Source: Capitulum mitella
Taxonomy: Eukaryota; Arthropoda; Thecostraca; Pollicipedomorpha; Pollicipedidae
Direction of reading: 5' to 3'
NCBI GenBank assembly: GCA_030062745.1
Contig: CP099842.1
Location: 1,736,001-1,800,000, forward strand
DNA: 64,000 nucleotides
In this document: positions 52,165 to 63,647 of the stretch, in pieces
How positions within the stretch are numbered: position 1 is the stretch's first letter
Layout of the letters: each line of letters begins with the position of its first letter
Notes under the pieces: generated by a model
The model's database searches: none
What the model was told of the DNA's origin: nothing
Seen by the model: the letters and a program-made list of their open reading frames with translations, nothing else
Translations under genes and position numbers: made by a program

Positions 52165-53420
52165 TCACATGTTCCGTCGAGTATTCGGATTCGACGAATG
52201 TTCGAATCTTAACTTAAAGATTGAATATTCGACGAAGATTCGTTCGCTTCATTCAAACATTCGCCAAATATTCCAACTTCAACCCAATGTTCGAAAATTA
52301 TTTTGCCTTTCCATATCTGACGATAAACGTGAGCACAATTTGGCAAAATCACGCACAATGCCAACTGGGGCACTGCCTAGCATTTTCCTTCTTCCGTGGC
52401 TTCTACACATCCGTACGGCTGAAAACAATGCGCGGCAGTGGGGCGTGCTGCGTCCCATCCCTACTGACAGTGACACTGATCTGCACCTCAAGTTTCGTGT
52501 GGCCCAGCCGGGCGAGTCATCTGACGCTTGTGCCATGCATGGCCACGACTGACAGAAACGCCTGGCCAGGACCAGTTCGGGAAGCGAGCCGCAACCTTAC
52601 CAAACGTAAATGTCGGCCTTTTTACATCGTCTCTTTTACTGTTATCCACTGCGACAAAAGCACGGGAGTGGCCGGTCTCGTGTTGTGCATGCAATCAGCC
52701 TATCCACCCACGCTGATTTTCCGAGCTACGAATATCTTACATTAATATGCGTATAGCAGAAATATGCTGGTCCGAAGCCAAACCTGGAATCTGAGACACC
52801 GCGTGCTGGTGCACTCACAAGTTACTGCTGGCACCTGAAATTCGGAGTCTACAAAGATGTGGGTATTTCAAAACACGGACTGCATCTGTCCCGGCCTTGA
52901 ATACGTTTACTTCCTCTCTTTGAAGATCAGCAATAAATCATGTGAGCAGACTGCACAAAGAATACATTTTCCTGATGACACTGCAAATGGCTTGTTACAG
53001 TCGTTACGAGCAACACCTAAGACCAAATGGAATACAATGGTCCCAATATTTTCTATGGATGCAGTGGAAGGGAACAAGGGAGATTTCAAACACTTTCAAG
53101 GTCGGCGTGAACAGTGCCAGATTTGAATTATCAGACTTCATTCATTCTCAATCTAATCAGTCCAAAGCTCCCCCATGTTAAGGGCTTGACATTTCAACCC
53201 TCTGTTTACACAGCAGCATGGCTGTCAATCAAAGCGCTCTCCTCCGCTGGCGTCACTCCCCCTTCCCTGCGCTCGGCAGCGCCCGTCTTGTTCATGCAAT
53301 CGTTCCTTTTGGAATGAAATGACACCTACTTTAAAAAAAAGTCGAATATCCAATCCGAATCTTCGATCCCAACATTCGAATGTACTCATCCGAATATTCG
53401 AATCCATAAATCTATCCAAA
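52165..53420. repeat. ATTCGAATATTCG-rich clusters flanking about 1.1 kb
   Basis: Clusters of TTCGAA/ATATTCG words lie at about 52,165-52,295 and 53,338-53,410. They are partly inverted relative to each other (TATTCGGATTCGA against its complement), so they might be degenerate ends of a transposon. The interior has no recognisable transposase. Confidence 0.3.
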
Positions 53421-53439
53421 GTCTCAGCTCTAGTTTGAG

Positions 53440-56400
53440 CTTCAATCTTATAATAATGAAATGTTAAAAGGGTAGACAAGAACAGTGTAAGTAGGAATGT
53501 AAGGTATCGTGATTGCTCACGAACTTAGGGCATTACAAACTGTGGTTTATCTACTACATTCGCAGAAAACGCAGGTCTTCAGGCAGCTTCTTTCTTCTAG
53601 ATCCCACTCATATAACTCAACTGATGTGATCTGAAATTTCCTAAGCTTGGCGGCTTTACGAATACTGAACGTATCAGGGTAACATATCCTGTTAGAGTTC
53701 CTGTTGCTGTGCATCCATATCGCAGCTGCTTGAATCAGTTCTGAATTGCTGTGTCTTGTTTGCTTTGGTTTGGTCTGGCTTGGTTTGAAGGAAGGTTTTC
53801 ATCACTTGGCATGACAGGTCAAAGGAGTCTTAAAGCACCTGGCACAACAGGCAACAGCAACATGAACTGTGGTGCAGGCCAGTTGGCTGAAATCAGGGAA
53901 GGATGTGGACAGGAGTCTTTTGTCAATATCACTTAGTTTCTTAATTTGCCAAAATCATTCTGCTGTCTGCACTTGATGCAGGTTTCACTACCACCTGTTT
54001 CATTTTCATCTTTTACAAGTTAATAACCTTGACTCAAAGTGAGATAGCCACCCCAGTGGTGGAAACTTTGCAATGGCGATATGGGCGTGAATGATCTTGA
54101 AGTCAGTATGCCCTAAGCCCCAAAAATCAACCAATCAACCCATGGTGGGAACACAATATGGCTTTAACTTCAAATTTGTGTCAGTCCCAACATGAACTGC
54201 TGGCCAGAAACTTTCTGAAGGTCCACTCAACAGCTTGTTTAAAATGGTGGATTATATGCCTGTTAATGGACAAAAAGCATATGAACCACTCAAAAACTAA
54301 GATATGTTCTCCTCCAGGAGAGTCAGCCATTTGCAGAGAATTTCTGTGCTAAACCTGTGGTACTATCCCTTTCAATAACCCTCTCTTCCCCATGACAATG
54401 GGTGGTCGATCTGTCTTTGCAATCATGATAAAATGCATTGCAGATTTTGTACTATTCACTCTGATTTTAAGACATTCCAACAAAAACTACATCACCAAGT
54501 CATGGCACCATTTCCAAATGTGATGTTGATAATCAGAGACCATGCTAAGCAGGGTTTGTTGCATAGACTCTACACCCTCCACCTGACTGTGGAATTCTGG
54601 GTAACAGTTGATTTTTAAATCAACTGTTGTGGCAAAAAAATAAATCTTTCACTACATTAGGGTGTGAATGACAGTGAGGTTATCAGCATGACCCTATGTC
54701 TGTCAGTTACAGCCTGAACAATATTACATGCCCACCTCAAACTCACATTTCCAAAACAGGGAGACCAGTGCTCTTCCACTTAAGCTATTGGTCACAGTTT
54801 TCTTTTAATTCTTTGTCCTTATGCACAGTTCTTGGTCCTCATGTACAAAAAACAAAAATGAGCAGACCTTCAGTAAATGCTGGAGGAGAGCAGAGCACCT
54901 TCCAGAAGCTTGGCAACTAAACATAATACAAATATGCCAAAATACTTTATGATCAGTTGCTGACTAATGCATCTGTCTAACTCTTGGCTGACATAATTTC
55001 CTTTGGCCTGGCTATGATTACTCTACATGACATGTCTACTTCACCGTGTAAACATCCAATGTGTTTTTGTTGTCACATCCTTTCATGGTACACCATAAGT
55101 ATGTCACCAGATATGGCTAGGTTCAATATTCCATTTTCAATCCAGTTATCATTTCAGTTTTTTCATGCTAACAAGTCTTTTTCAATAAATTGCTTTTATA
55201 GATACCTAATGAAGTATAAAGGCCCTTTTATTCACTGGAGTAGACTGTTGGTGCATGAAATGTAATGCACAATATGGTCATAATACATGGAAAATTGTAT
55301 TTCTTGGTAACGGTATACAATTCTTGTTTTGGACTATAGGTAAAGTTGTCCACTCACAGCTTTGTGTGCCCAACCCTACATGCACTACAGTGGTGATAAA
55401 CATGCCATAAATCTGATTTTTCTTTTCTCCCTGCCTAATGAATCCAATCAGGTAGAGGTCCTACTTAGTTCAACATATGTTACAATTATTATATATTTTG
55501 TTACAGTCTCTTTAACCATATATCATTATGGTTATCTGATCAAGCTTTGGAAATATGATGAGAAGCAAGAACAAACTTCATCAGTGCAAATACATTTATG
55601 GGCAGGCCATTACAGCACATTTCTCCAGTATTGACAGACCTGTCTTTTCATGAATCATATATGTGGGTTTAACACAAAACATATATGGAGAGCCTTCCTC
55701 ATTGCAAAGTTCACATATGCTACAGAGTCCGCAATGAATGCTTAACATGAAATGATTAATTTGAATGCAAAATTAATAAAACTGCCAATAATATAATACT
55801 AAAAAACAGAGAGTACAGCATATCAAATGAAACAAACAGCATGTTATCCTCACAAGTAAACAAACCAACACAACTTACATAATGCCTTTACACACCGTTT
55901 CCAACGCCAGCCGTCACGATGGATAAAACAGATCTACAAAGTGCGATAACACATCGCCACCAGCTACCAGGCTTTCACCACATACTGTTTACCATCATGT
56001 AGTTACCTCTAAGCTAGCTAACTCACCGATGGATATTGAGTTCCGCGAGACTGCTGCACTACCACCGCGAACCGCCCCCAATGCAGTGCATAAAAAGAAT
56101 CGCTGCAAAATATGGTAGGGAATCTAGCGCTGTAGTGACGTACTATGGTGCGCGGGGAAACAAATGGTAATTAAATTGTGCCGCCAGCAAGCCATTAACT
56201 CGCACATGAGGAAGCCAATAGATCGCTGTTCAAGTTGAACTGGTTAGGTCCAGAAACAAGCGATATATCAGGGAAATATACAGTCACTACCGATTCGTAG
56301 CCAGCTGTTTTGTGAGTTGTGGGTCTCTTGCTTCAACGTAGTATGATAAACCGTGTGATACCATTCCTTCAATAACAAACTTTATGTGTTGTTGGCGGTT

Positions 56401-57950
56401 GGTGAATAACAGTGTTAAAGGGCATTATGCTTATGATAAGCTGCTGCTTTTTTAAATAGGTTTAGTAGTTAAGACATAAACTAATGTAGAAAGTGTTTGA
56501 ATACTAGTGGGTAAGATATGAATATTGCACCTAACAAATGCTGGAAGGAAAAGGTAGGTAGATAGAAAAATAATGTGCCAGAAATTGCCATATGATTTAT
56601 AGATTGTTTCTTATTTCACCTGTAGAAAGTCATACACAAGTGAGTATAGTTTTGAGGCACTGTGGATGGTAAGTTGTCAGTAGGCAAACTGGAATGTATT
56701 GATAAATCACAGTGCTGCACTTTTGTGCTTTTTCTTGTGGCACTGGCATGGAAATTTTGCACTCCAAAATGGATATTGGAACCATTCTTTTCCAAACCTC
56801 AGAATTTCTCTGTTCTGATGTTGTCTGTTGACAGGGCATGGGGTGGTCACCACATTTTTTATCAATTTTCATTAGATTTGAAACTTCTTGTAAATCATGA
56901 GACAACAGCATTCTAAATTGTGGACAAAATGGGGTGTGGTAGCCTCTTGAACTGTTTCACTTATGATGCAGGCCATTGTTTTTTTATTTCAGTAACATGA
57001 AACATGCTGCCTGGCAAAACTGTCTAAGGCTGGTTAGGTAGTTAGTTAAGTAGCTTTATGGGATCATGCTAGTAAGGTAAGCAAATTGAGAAAGAAGGGG
57101 AGGTCCAAAATACATGTTAGCACCTCCCATACACCCTTTGATGTGTCCAAACCACTGTGGCTTCAAGGCTGCATCTTTGAATCTGCCTGTGCCAAAAAGT
57201 AATGAAATGAGAATCACTAGGTTCTGGGCTCTAATACAGCTATGTGCTTGTGAAACATTTAAGTCTTTAAGGAGGCATGTTTTCTTAACCTTTGCCAGAT
57301 GAGGGGGCATATAGCACCCCCCCCCCTCCACCCAGTGCTTCCAGGACCACAGCAATATGGCATGACAGCAATGTGTAATTTAGCATAGCTGGTGATACAT
57401 TCACTATGTATGTTTTGAAAAAAAAACTGACTGTAAGTCATCTCAGGTCACCAAGCTATGACATCATTACTGAAGGCTTACAGACTAATTTTTGCAAGAA
57501 ATGTTGGTTTTATACTGTTTGAAGGCAACAAGCATGCCAAAATGGCATATAATGGGCATGGAATCAGTTCAGAATGACATTCCACATGCAAACAGGTCAC
57601 TTAAGATATTTCATTGACTTTTCAAGTCACAGTGAGATCAATGGCCTAAGGTGGCCTTTTTGACATAGGAATGTTCTTGTACTAATTTTGACACTGGGTG
57701 TAATAAGGGTGATGATTTGAGACCTATCTGGCCTCAAATGTGTCCTTTTCAACTCCAGAAAATCAACCCACAGATCTAAAATGCAGAGTTTGGCCTGACC
57801 TGCATGAGGTCGCCTGCAGGGCATCTCGCATTGTCTGAAACAGACAATTAAAACAAAATAAGAACATTTTAAGCATTAGAGCAGGCTTACGAACCTAAAG
57901 AAAATGTACTCTGATGAATATACAAGAAGGCTTTGTGTGCTATGAAGAGA
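53440..57950. other. AT-rich stretch without a supported gene
   Basis: Strongly AT-rich, with only short open frames and no motif I recognise on either strand. It is similar in composition to 8,850-14,050. Confidence 0.5.
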
Positions 57951-58339
57951 GACCTGTGGTCTGAATGAGCATTGAGGGGCCCCTGCTAGCTTGAAGGGGA
58001 GTTCACTGCTTGTCTGGGGAGGGCCCCCTGTTGGCCCATAAAGGGCCCTGTCAGCCTTTGGAGGGACTTCCTTTGAGTCTGGAAGAAGGCTCCTGCCCCT
58101 GCCTCCAGAGGTTGACAGGGGCCCTCTACAGACAGGCAGTGACCCCCTGGCCAACAGGAGCCCTAAACGATCATTCACGGGCCCCTGCTTTCCTGTAAAG
58201 ATGTCCCTACCAACCTGTAAGAGGCATCTGCCAGGTCGGCAGGAACATTTTTACAGTCGAGCATGGACCCTGTTTACACTTCAGAAGGACCCCTTTACAA
58301 AACGACAGTAATTTTAACCACATGGGGCCCCACTGATTA

Positions 58340-59670
58340 CGAGGGCCAGGCGCGGATCCAAAGGGGGAGCAATTGGGACCATCGCCCCATCCCCCTGAGG
58401 CCTGAGAAGGGGCCCCTGTCAAACTTAAAAGGAACCCCAAAGGGGCCCCGTATGAGTTTCACGGGATCTCTATGAGAACCTGACAGGCTCTTGGTGCAGT
58501 CAGGAAGAAGGCCTCCTGGAGGGTGAGATGACCTCTGAGACATTTAGAGGGCCCCTGAAGCCCCCAAAGGGCCCCTGAGACCACCACAGAGCCCCATAAT
58601 GGCAGTGTTCCTGAGACAGCCAGGATAAGGACTGAGTTCCTAGGAGGCCCTTGTGAGTGAAAAATGGAAGGTTCTTAGTTAGTCAGAGGGCCTCTGGGAG
58701 GGTTAAGGACCTGTTGACCGTACCGTGTCCGGGAGACCCTGACACGGTAAGATGGCCTCTAAGACGGAAAGAAGGGCCTTTGAAACTCTTCAAGGGCCCC
58801 TGGGACCACAAGGGGCCCCAACACGGCAAAGGGTACATGAGACCGTTAAAATTGCCAGAGAGGCATCTGAGATAGAAAGAACTTAAGAGGGTGCCTAGCA
58901 CGGCATAAGGAGACCCTGGCCAGCCAGAAGGGCCCCTGAACGGGGATTCTTCGGTGATCTCAACCTCGAGAGGAGCCACAAATGGGCTACACTGGCCTTT
59001 TTGAAACCTAGAAGGGTTCTTGAAGCTGTCAGGGGCCCCCGAGAAGGGCAGGCGGTTTCTGAGACGGCAAGATGGGCCCGTACACCGCAGATGACCCCTG
59101 AGACCGCCAAAAAGGTCGCAAAGTCCCTGCGAGGCAAAGACGATAAGGAGGGCCTCCGAGACGTTATTTGGGTTTTATGGGGACGTTGGACGGCCAGAGA
59201 GTCCCCGAGTGTAATAAGCGGGCTCCTGGCACGAGCAAGGACTCCCTGACACTGCCAGTGAGGCCCCTGAAGCGCCAACAAAAGTCCCCTGTTACAGCTA
59301 GAGGGGCCCTAAAAGACTGTCAGATATACCTCATGTAACAGGGGAAGACTCCTGATACAGCCATGGGGACCACCGGAGACGTTCAGAGGACCTATGACAC
59401 TGCACAGGGACCCTGAAATTGCCAAAAAAAGTCTCTTGACTGCCAGAGGGCCCCTGAGATGGCAAAAATGTTTCCCAGAAATGATAAGAGGGGTATCCAG
59501 GACCACAAGGGGTCCACTGAGACTGTTAGAGAGGTACCGCTGACCATTCGCCTCCACCCCCTCCCCCCGCCTTGGCGAAATCCTGGATAGACCCTTGGCG
59601 AGGGCCCCCATTGGTTACGAGGGCCCCTTGATCCGATTTGCCCTCCTTCCCCTGGACGGAATCCTGGCTA
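58340..59670. mobile_element. GC-rich repeat element with inverted ends (copy 2)
   Basis: The left end reads GGCGCGGATCCAAAGGGGGA. The right end contains GCCAGGATTCCGTCCAGGGG on the complementary strand, plus an inner second copy of the end (near 59,538-59,590). The body follows copy 1 closely, for example CGTATGAGTTTCACGGG, GTGCCTAGCACGGCATAAGG and GACGGCAAGATGGGCCC, but lacks the 1.18-kb nested element. Related GGGCCCCTG-type units also lie just to the left (57,960-58,230). Confidence 0.65.
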
Positions 59671-59988
59671 CGTGCCTGCACCAGAATATATGTGTTCCAA
59701 AAACATTTTATACTCCAAAGGTTTGATCTTGTGCCTCCATCTAAAAGCTACACTGTAGCCATGTTGGCAGATTTCTAACTCTGCAAGCATATGACTCTTC
59801 ATTCAGTAAGAAGCTGGTATTATGTTGTAACTGACTTACACCAAGAATGCCAACTTAAGCATTACTGTTTGCAAAATTTCGCACTCCAAAACAGAAATTA
59901 TACTCCAACACTAAGGACAAAAAGCAAATTTCCAACCCAGCTTGGCTGTGTCCCCTGCAGGCCCTGGAGCTGAGTGTAGCTGACAGTC

Positions 59989-60097
59989 ATGGCTGAACTT
60001 CATCTGGAGCACACATATGAGAAACAATTGCCAGCAGAGGTCAACAGCATGGTCTGGTCACCAAAGATGGACCTCATTGCCTTTTCTCTGGCAACTG
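59989..60097 (+). CDS. ANAPC4: APC4 exon 1
   Basis: ATG 59989 starts MAELHLEHTYEKQLPAEVNS. It ends GCAACTG|GTTAGT in phase 1. TCCCCTGCAG at 59,951-59,960 is a possible acceptor of a leader exon. Codon use is AT-richer than in later exons. Confidence 0.9.
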
Positions 60098-63000
60098 GTT
60101 AGTATGATCATCATCCACAGTTTTCATCCAATTTTGATCCATAGCCGTTTGTGCCTGTGTGATCTGTGCTGCATATAAAGGACCAGATATCCTTCCAGGC
60201 AAGAGTGAGGGAGTGCCTTCATGGTAGGACTATGCTTGGTGGGACTAGAACCACTGCTTGAGCTTGAGTCCAACAAACTCATCATTACAGATGTATAATT
60301 CGTCAGATGGAACAAACGAAAAACATTAATAGAAGATTTCTGGGGTGGGTAAAAGTCCTTTGCACCGCAGACAATGTAGACAGTCACCCGTGGTATCGCC
60401 CGTGGCCGGCTGATGTAAGCCGGCGTCTGCAGGCGGTGTGGCCTTGTACCGGATGACCCTGCACCGAGTCTGGTCGGTGGATCCGCCGGAGGAGGGTGTG
60501 ACGGTCAGCGCGCTGTGCTGGCGCCCGGACGGCAGGGTGCTGGCCGTGGCCTACACCTCAGGTGGGCGCTCCGACTCGTGCCGGCGCGGCAGGTGAAATC
60601 CGAACTGGTTACGTGTACGCATCGTGACTGCGTGTTTCTGAGAATCGTTGGGGGCTCACATGGATTTCAGACCGTTTTTTCCAGTCGTTGCCATAGACCG
60701 AATGTTAAAGTCTCGGAATACTGCGGGGGTCGTGGCCTCCCCCCCCCCGGGATCGCCAGCCGGGGTACTAACCGAAACTTTTGACGTCTTCCGAAGCTGT
60801 TATTTTGTATTTTTCGGATTATATGTGTCACCATGTGTCGGACCAAATGCTTGCTTGTAGCTTGAGTGGACCAGCCGTCGTACCCGGACCTTTTCTGGTC
60901 CGACTGACCGGCCGTACTATGCCGTCAGGTCTGCCGTCGTACCCGGGCCTGTTCTGGTCCGACTGACCGGCCGTACCATGCCGTCAGGTCTGCTGTCGTA
61001 CCTGGACCTGGAGAGCGGCGAGTCGGTCCACTCGGAGACGTTCCCGGCGGTGGCCGTGTGTCTCAGCTGGGCCCAGCTGCAGGAGGCGCAGTCGGCCGAG
61101 CAGAAGGTGAGCGCCAGCCTGTCTGCAGAAACCACTGGAAAAGGCGAGACTGGAATGGAACGTCGTTGTCAGAAAGCGGAAGATATGTCTGCTGTTAGGC
61201 GAATTTTCCTGTACCAGATGACGGTATCTCAGGTTAGACCGCTGGTCAAAAGAGAACGAGACAAAACGGAAAACCTAACGGAGTGCGAGTCTGTTCATAA
61301 CAGAGTTCTACTGTTGCTCTAATAGGTTTCAGAACGCGGTAAAGCGTGAGGGGAACGCAGGTAGTACTTATGGTGATGGCATTCGCTCACCGCGATGTCG
61401 TAAAATTTGAACGAGTTGGCGTTGTGTAGCCCCTGCGTGGCCGTCTGCTGTTCCACCTTGTCTCGCGGGACCAGCGAAACACGCTGCGTCCGGCTTTCAG
61501 ACGGAGGGCGAGGAAGACTGGTTCGATGACGAGGAGGACTTTTTACCGCCGCTGCCGTCCCTCAGCAAGCAGTACGGATCTGTGAACAAGCACAGCGAGG
61601 AGGACCCTCAGGATGTTCAGGGCATCGCTGATATGAAGTCACTCACCGTACTGGCTGTGGGTAAGATGGGAAGGAGACAACGTGCCGCGGAAAAATATAA
61701 ATGTATGTACATTTTTCTGTAGAAAACAAGACCTTGAAAATGGTGTAGTTATTGCAGCAGGAATTATCACTTGTAAATCGCTCTGTGCGGTCCAGATTTT
61801 GCCATAAAGTACGCGACGCGTCAACCTGATGCTTATAGCGGAGGGACAGGGATGTAAGCATCATGTGTGACTCCGACCCCTCTGTCCAGTTACCCTGGGA
61901 GAGTGAGGCGATGCTGTGTGCGACCCCCTGGCCAGGTACCCGGGACGGTGAGGTGACGGCTGTGTGCGCCCCCCCCCCCCCGTCCAGGTACCCGGGTCGG
62001 AGAGGTCACGACTGTGTGTGACTCCCTGTCCAGGTACCCGGGACGGAGAGGTGACACTCCTGCTTCACGGTCTGCTGGTGTTCGGCCGTCACGGCTGCGG
62101 CGCCGAGCCGCGCGCCATGGCCTTCTCGCCGGACCTGGCCCAGCTGATGGTGCTCTGCGCCGAGCCGGCCGAGCTGCCCGCCGAGCCGCCGTCCGAGCCG
62201 CAGGAGGCCGCCGGTAAGGGGACGCTGACGGCAGCACGGGCAGTACGGCGGCGGCCTGTGTTAAGCCGCCGCTGTGGACGCGCACCGCAGGACGGTCCTG
62301 CGGCCGCCGTTTTGTCGGCTTACCATGCTGCGGAGATGGTTGTGCGTGTAGCTCAGTGTAATGTTAAATGTCAGCAGGGTTTGGTGATAAGCACGTTTAT
62401 TTTCCTCTGCTACTTCTGTTTCTGGGATAATCATTCATCTACGTTTTTCCTGGAAAAGACGCATTGCCTGTTCTTTTTTTGACTGGCTTGGGATGTTCAG
62501 CAGTTCCAGCGCTTATCTGAACGCTTTCGTTCTTTCTGTCTTCTTTTTCACTCGCTTTTACTTGTAATGATTTGCATTTTATCTCTGGTAACAAAAATGC
62601 ACCACGAAATCCTTCATTTTCATGTTTGTCGAGCTGAAGAAGACTCTTAGCTGTTCACGTTTCAGACCCAGGGTGCTCGGAGTTTATCCAACTACAGTGC
62701 GTGTTTTGTCTGACGTCCCTGTGCTGAGCCCGTCTGTTTCCGCTGTCATCAGCAGGTGGCTGATGTCCGTGCTGAGCCGGTCTGTTTCCGCTGTCATCAG
62801 CAGGGAACCGCTGGCCGTACTGAGTCGGTCTGTTTGTCAGCAGGGGACGAGGTTCGGCTGCCGGAGCTGGACCTGGCCGTGCTGAGTTGGTCTGTTCGTT
62901 ATCAGGAGACGAGGTTCGGCTGCTGGAGCTGGACCTGGCCGTGCTGAGTTGGTCCGTTCGTTATCAGGGAGACGAGGTTCGGCTGCTGGAGCTGGACCTG

Positions 63001-63159
63001 GCCGTGCTGAGTCGGTCGGCTGAGCAGCTCCGACAGCTGGCCACCCTGTACGGCCGGCTCAGCAGCCACTTGGTCTACCTGGACCGCACCATCCAGGCCA
63101 TCTGCGAGGCCTGGGAGACCGTGCTCGTCGAGATGGACTCCAAGATGGAGCGCTTCCAG
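59989..63159 (+). CDS. ANAPC4: Anaphase-promoting complex subunit 4 (APC4), N-terminal part, six exons, continues past the window
   Basis: APC4 is a scaffold subunit of the APC/C ubiquitin ligase that drives mitotic exit. Exons are 59989-60097, 60433-60561, 60988-61106, 61501-61660, 62034-62213 and 62906-63159, 317 residues so far against about 808 in human. The opening YEKQLPAEVNSMVWSPKMDL is almost the human GEKQLPQEIIFLVWSPKRDL. Later HRVWSVDPPE...CWRPDGRVLA matches HRVWSFPP...AWRPDGKLLA of the WD40 propeller. Exon 4 has FLPPLPSLSKQYGSVNKHSE (human LLPKLPTLPKNYSNTSKIFS), and exon 6 ends AICEAWETVLVEMDSKMERF (human MCEAWEEILMQMDSRLTKF). All junction phases agree. Exon 1 lies in AT-rich DNA and the others in GC-rich DNA. 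Three acceptors sit in tandem arrays. Confidence 0.93.
60433..60561 (+). CDS. ANAPC4: APC4 exon 2
   Basis: Acceptor GGCGTCTGCAG, then ALYRMTLHRVWSVDPPEEGV and SALCWRPDGRVLAVAYTS. It ends TCAG|GTGGGC in phase 1. It holds a WD40 blade with the WRPDG turn. Confidence 0.93.
60870..60987 (+). repeat. 59-bp tandem array of the intron 2 / exon 3 junction of APC4
   Basis: Registers at 60870, 60929 and 60988 (the real exon) repeat the first 20 or so exon bases (GTCTGCTGTCGTACCTGGAC) together with about 36 intron bases ending CATGCCGTCAG. The middle copy has an intact acceptor but meets TGA 11 codons in; the outer copy has lost CAG. Confidence 0.88.
60988..61106 (+). CDS. ANAPC4: APC4 exon 3
   Basis: GT completes Gly, then LLSYLDLESGESVHSETFPA and VAVCLSWAQLQEAQSAEQK|GTGAGC, phase 0. 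It matches the human propeller segment DVEKPGSLHSFSVEAPVSCM-HW. Confidence 0.9.
61501..61660 (+). CDS. ANAPC4: APC4 exon 4
   Basis: Acceptor CGGCTTTCAG. The acidic start TEGEEDWFDDEEDFLPPLPS leads to SLTVLAVG|GTAAGA, phase 1. The acidic run is longer than in human. Confidence 0.92.
61890..62033 (+). repeat. 46-52-bp tandem array of the intron 4 / exon 5 junction of APC4
   Basis: Three extra copies start at 61890, 61936 and 61988, before the real exon start at 62034. Each has the acceptor (CTGTCCAG, TGGCCAG, CGTCCAG) and about 20 exon bases (GTACCCGGGACGGAGAGGTG). The 52-base spacing comes from a poly-C expansion. A 46-base step would shift the frame if an upstream acceptor were used. Confidence 0.9.
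62034..62213 (+). CDS. ANAPC4: APC4 exon 5
   Basis: GT completes Gly, then TRDGEVTLLLHGLLVFGRHG and AMAFSPDLAQLMVLCAEPAE, ending GCCGCCG|GTAAGG in phase 1. It matches human GFIELYAYGMFKIARVTGIA. The Glu/Pro repeats near its end are low complexity. Confidence 0.9.
62712..62970 (+). repeat. 62-63-bp tandem array of the intron 5 / exon 6 junction of APC4
   Basis: Partial copies near 62,712, 62,765 and 62,811 repeat CCGTGCTGAGCCGGTCTGTT and a TCAGCAG acceptor. Fuller copies have GACGAGG at 62846, 62908 and 62971 followed by TTCGGCTGCTGGAGCTGGAC. Steps are 62 then 63 bases. From the first of these the frame hits TGA; from the second it is open through the third. Confidence 0.9.
62906..63159 (+). 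CDS. ANAPC4: APC4 exon 6 (start uncertain)
   Basis: Acceptor GTTATCAG at 62905 is in phase with exon 5 and gives DEVRLLELDLAVLSWSVRYQ, then a second DEVRLLELDLAVLSRSAEQL: a 21-residue in-frame duplication not expected in the family. Use of the weak AG in CAGGGAG within the next copy would remove the duplicate and also keep the frame. It ends CGCTTCCAG|GTCAGC, phase 0. Later exons lie outside the window. Confidence 0.8.
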
Positions 63160-63591
63160 GTCAGCATGAGCCGTCCCCCCCCCTCAACCCTACTTTCAGC
63201 GTCTTGAGACGTTGGCCGAAGTAATCTTGTAGATTGCAGGGTGTAAGGGGCTTTTATCCGGGGTTTGAACTTTGGTTTTTGTTCTTAATGTCGGAGTGTA
63301 AATTTTCGTTCAGTGTACAAGATTTTGTAAAGCATACAGTCGAAAAACGTGCGTTTGAATCGGCTTTCGTGGTCCAGATCATTGAAGACAACACAGCTGC
63401 TTTTCGCTAGATGGAAAGTCATTTGTCTGCGAGGCTTCCCATAGTGCGAATAATGTTGTTTTGTTTTATTAAAATACAAAGTACGAAGTACTTTGTTTTG
63501 AAATACGAAGTCCTTGTCGGGAACAGCTTCGTTGTTTGTGGTCAGTACCAAGGTCAGTACCTTTTCTCAACCATACTTTGTCATCTGATAG

Positions 63592-63647
<56 letters not shown>

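Noticed and set aside
62844-62905. APC4 exon 6 starting at the first full array copy
   Set aside because: In phase at the junction, but a 62-bp step puts a TGA in frame before the conserved part.
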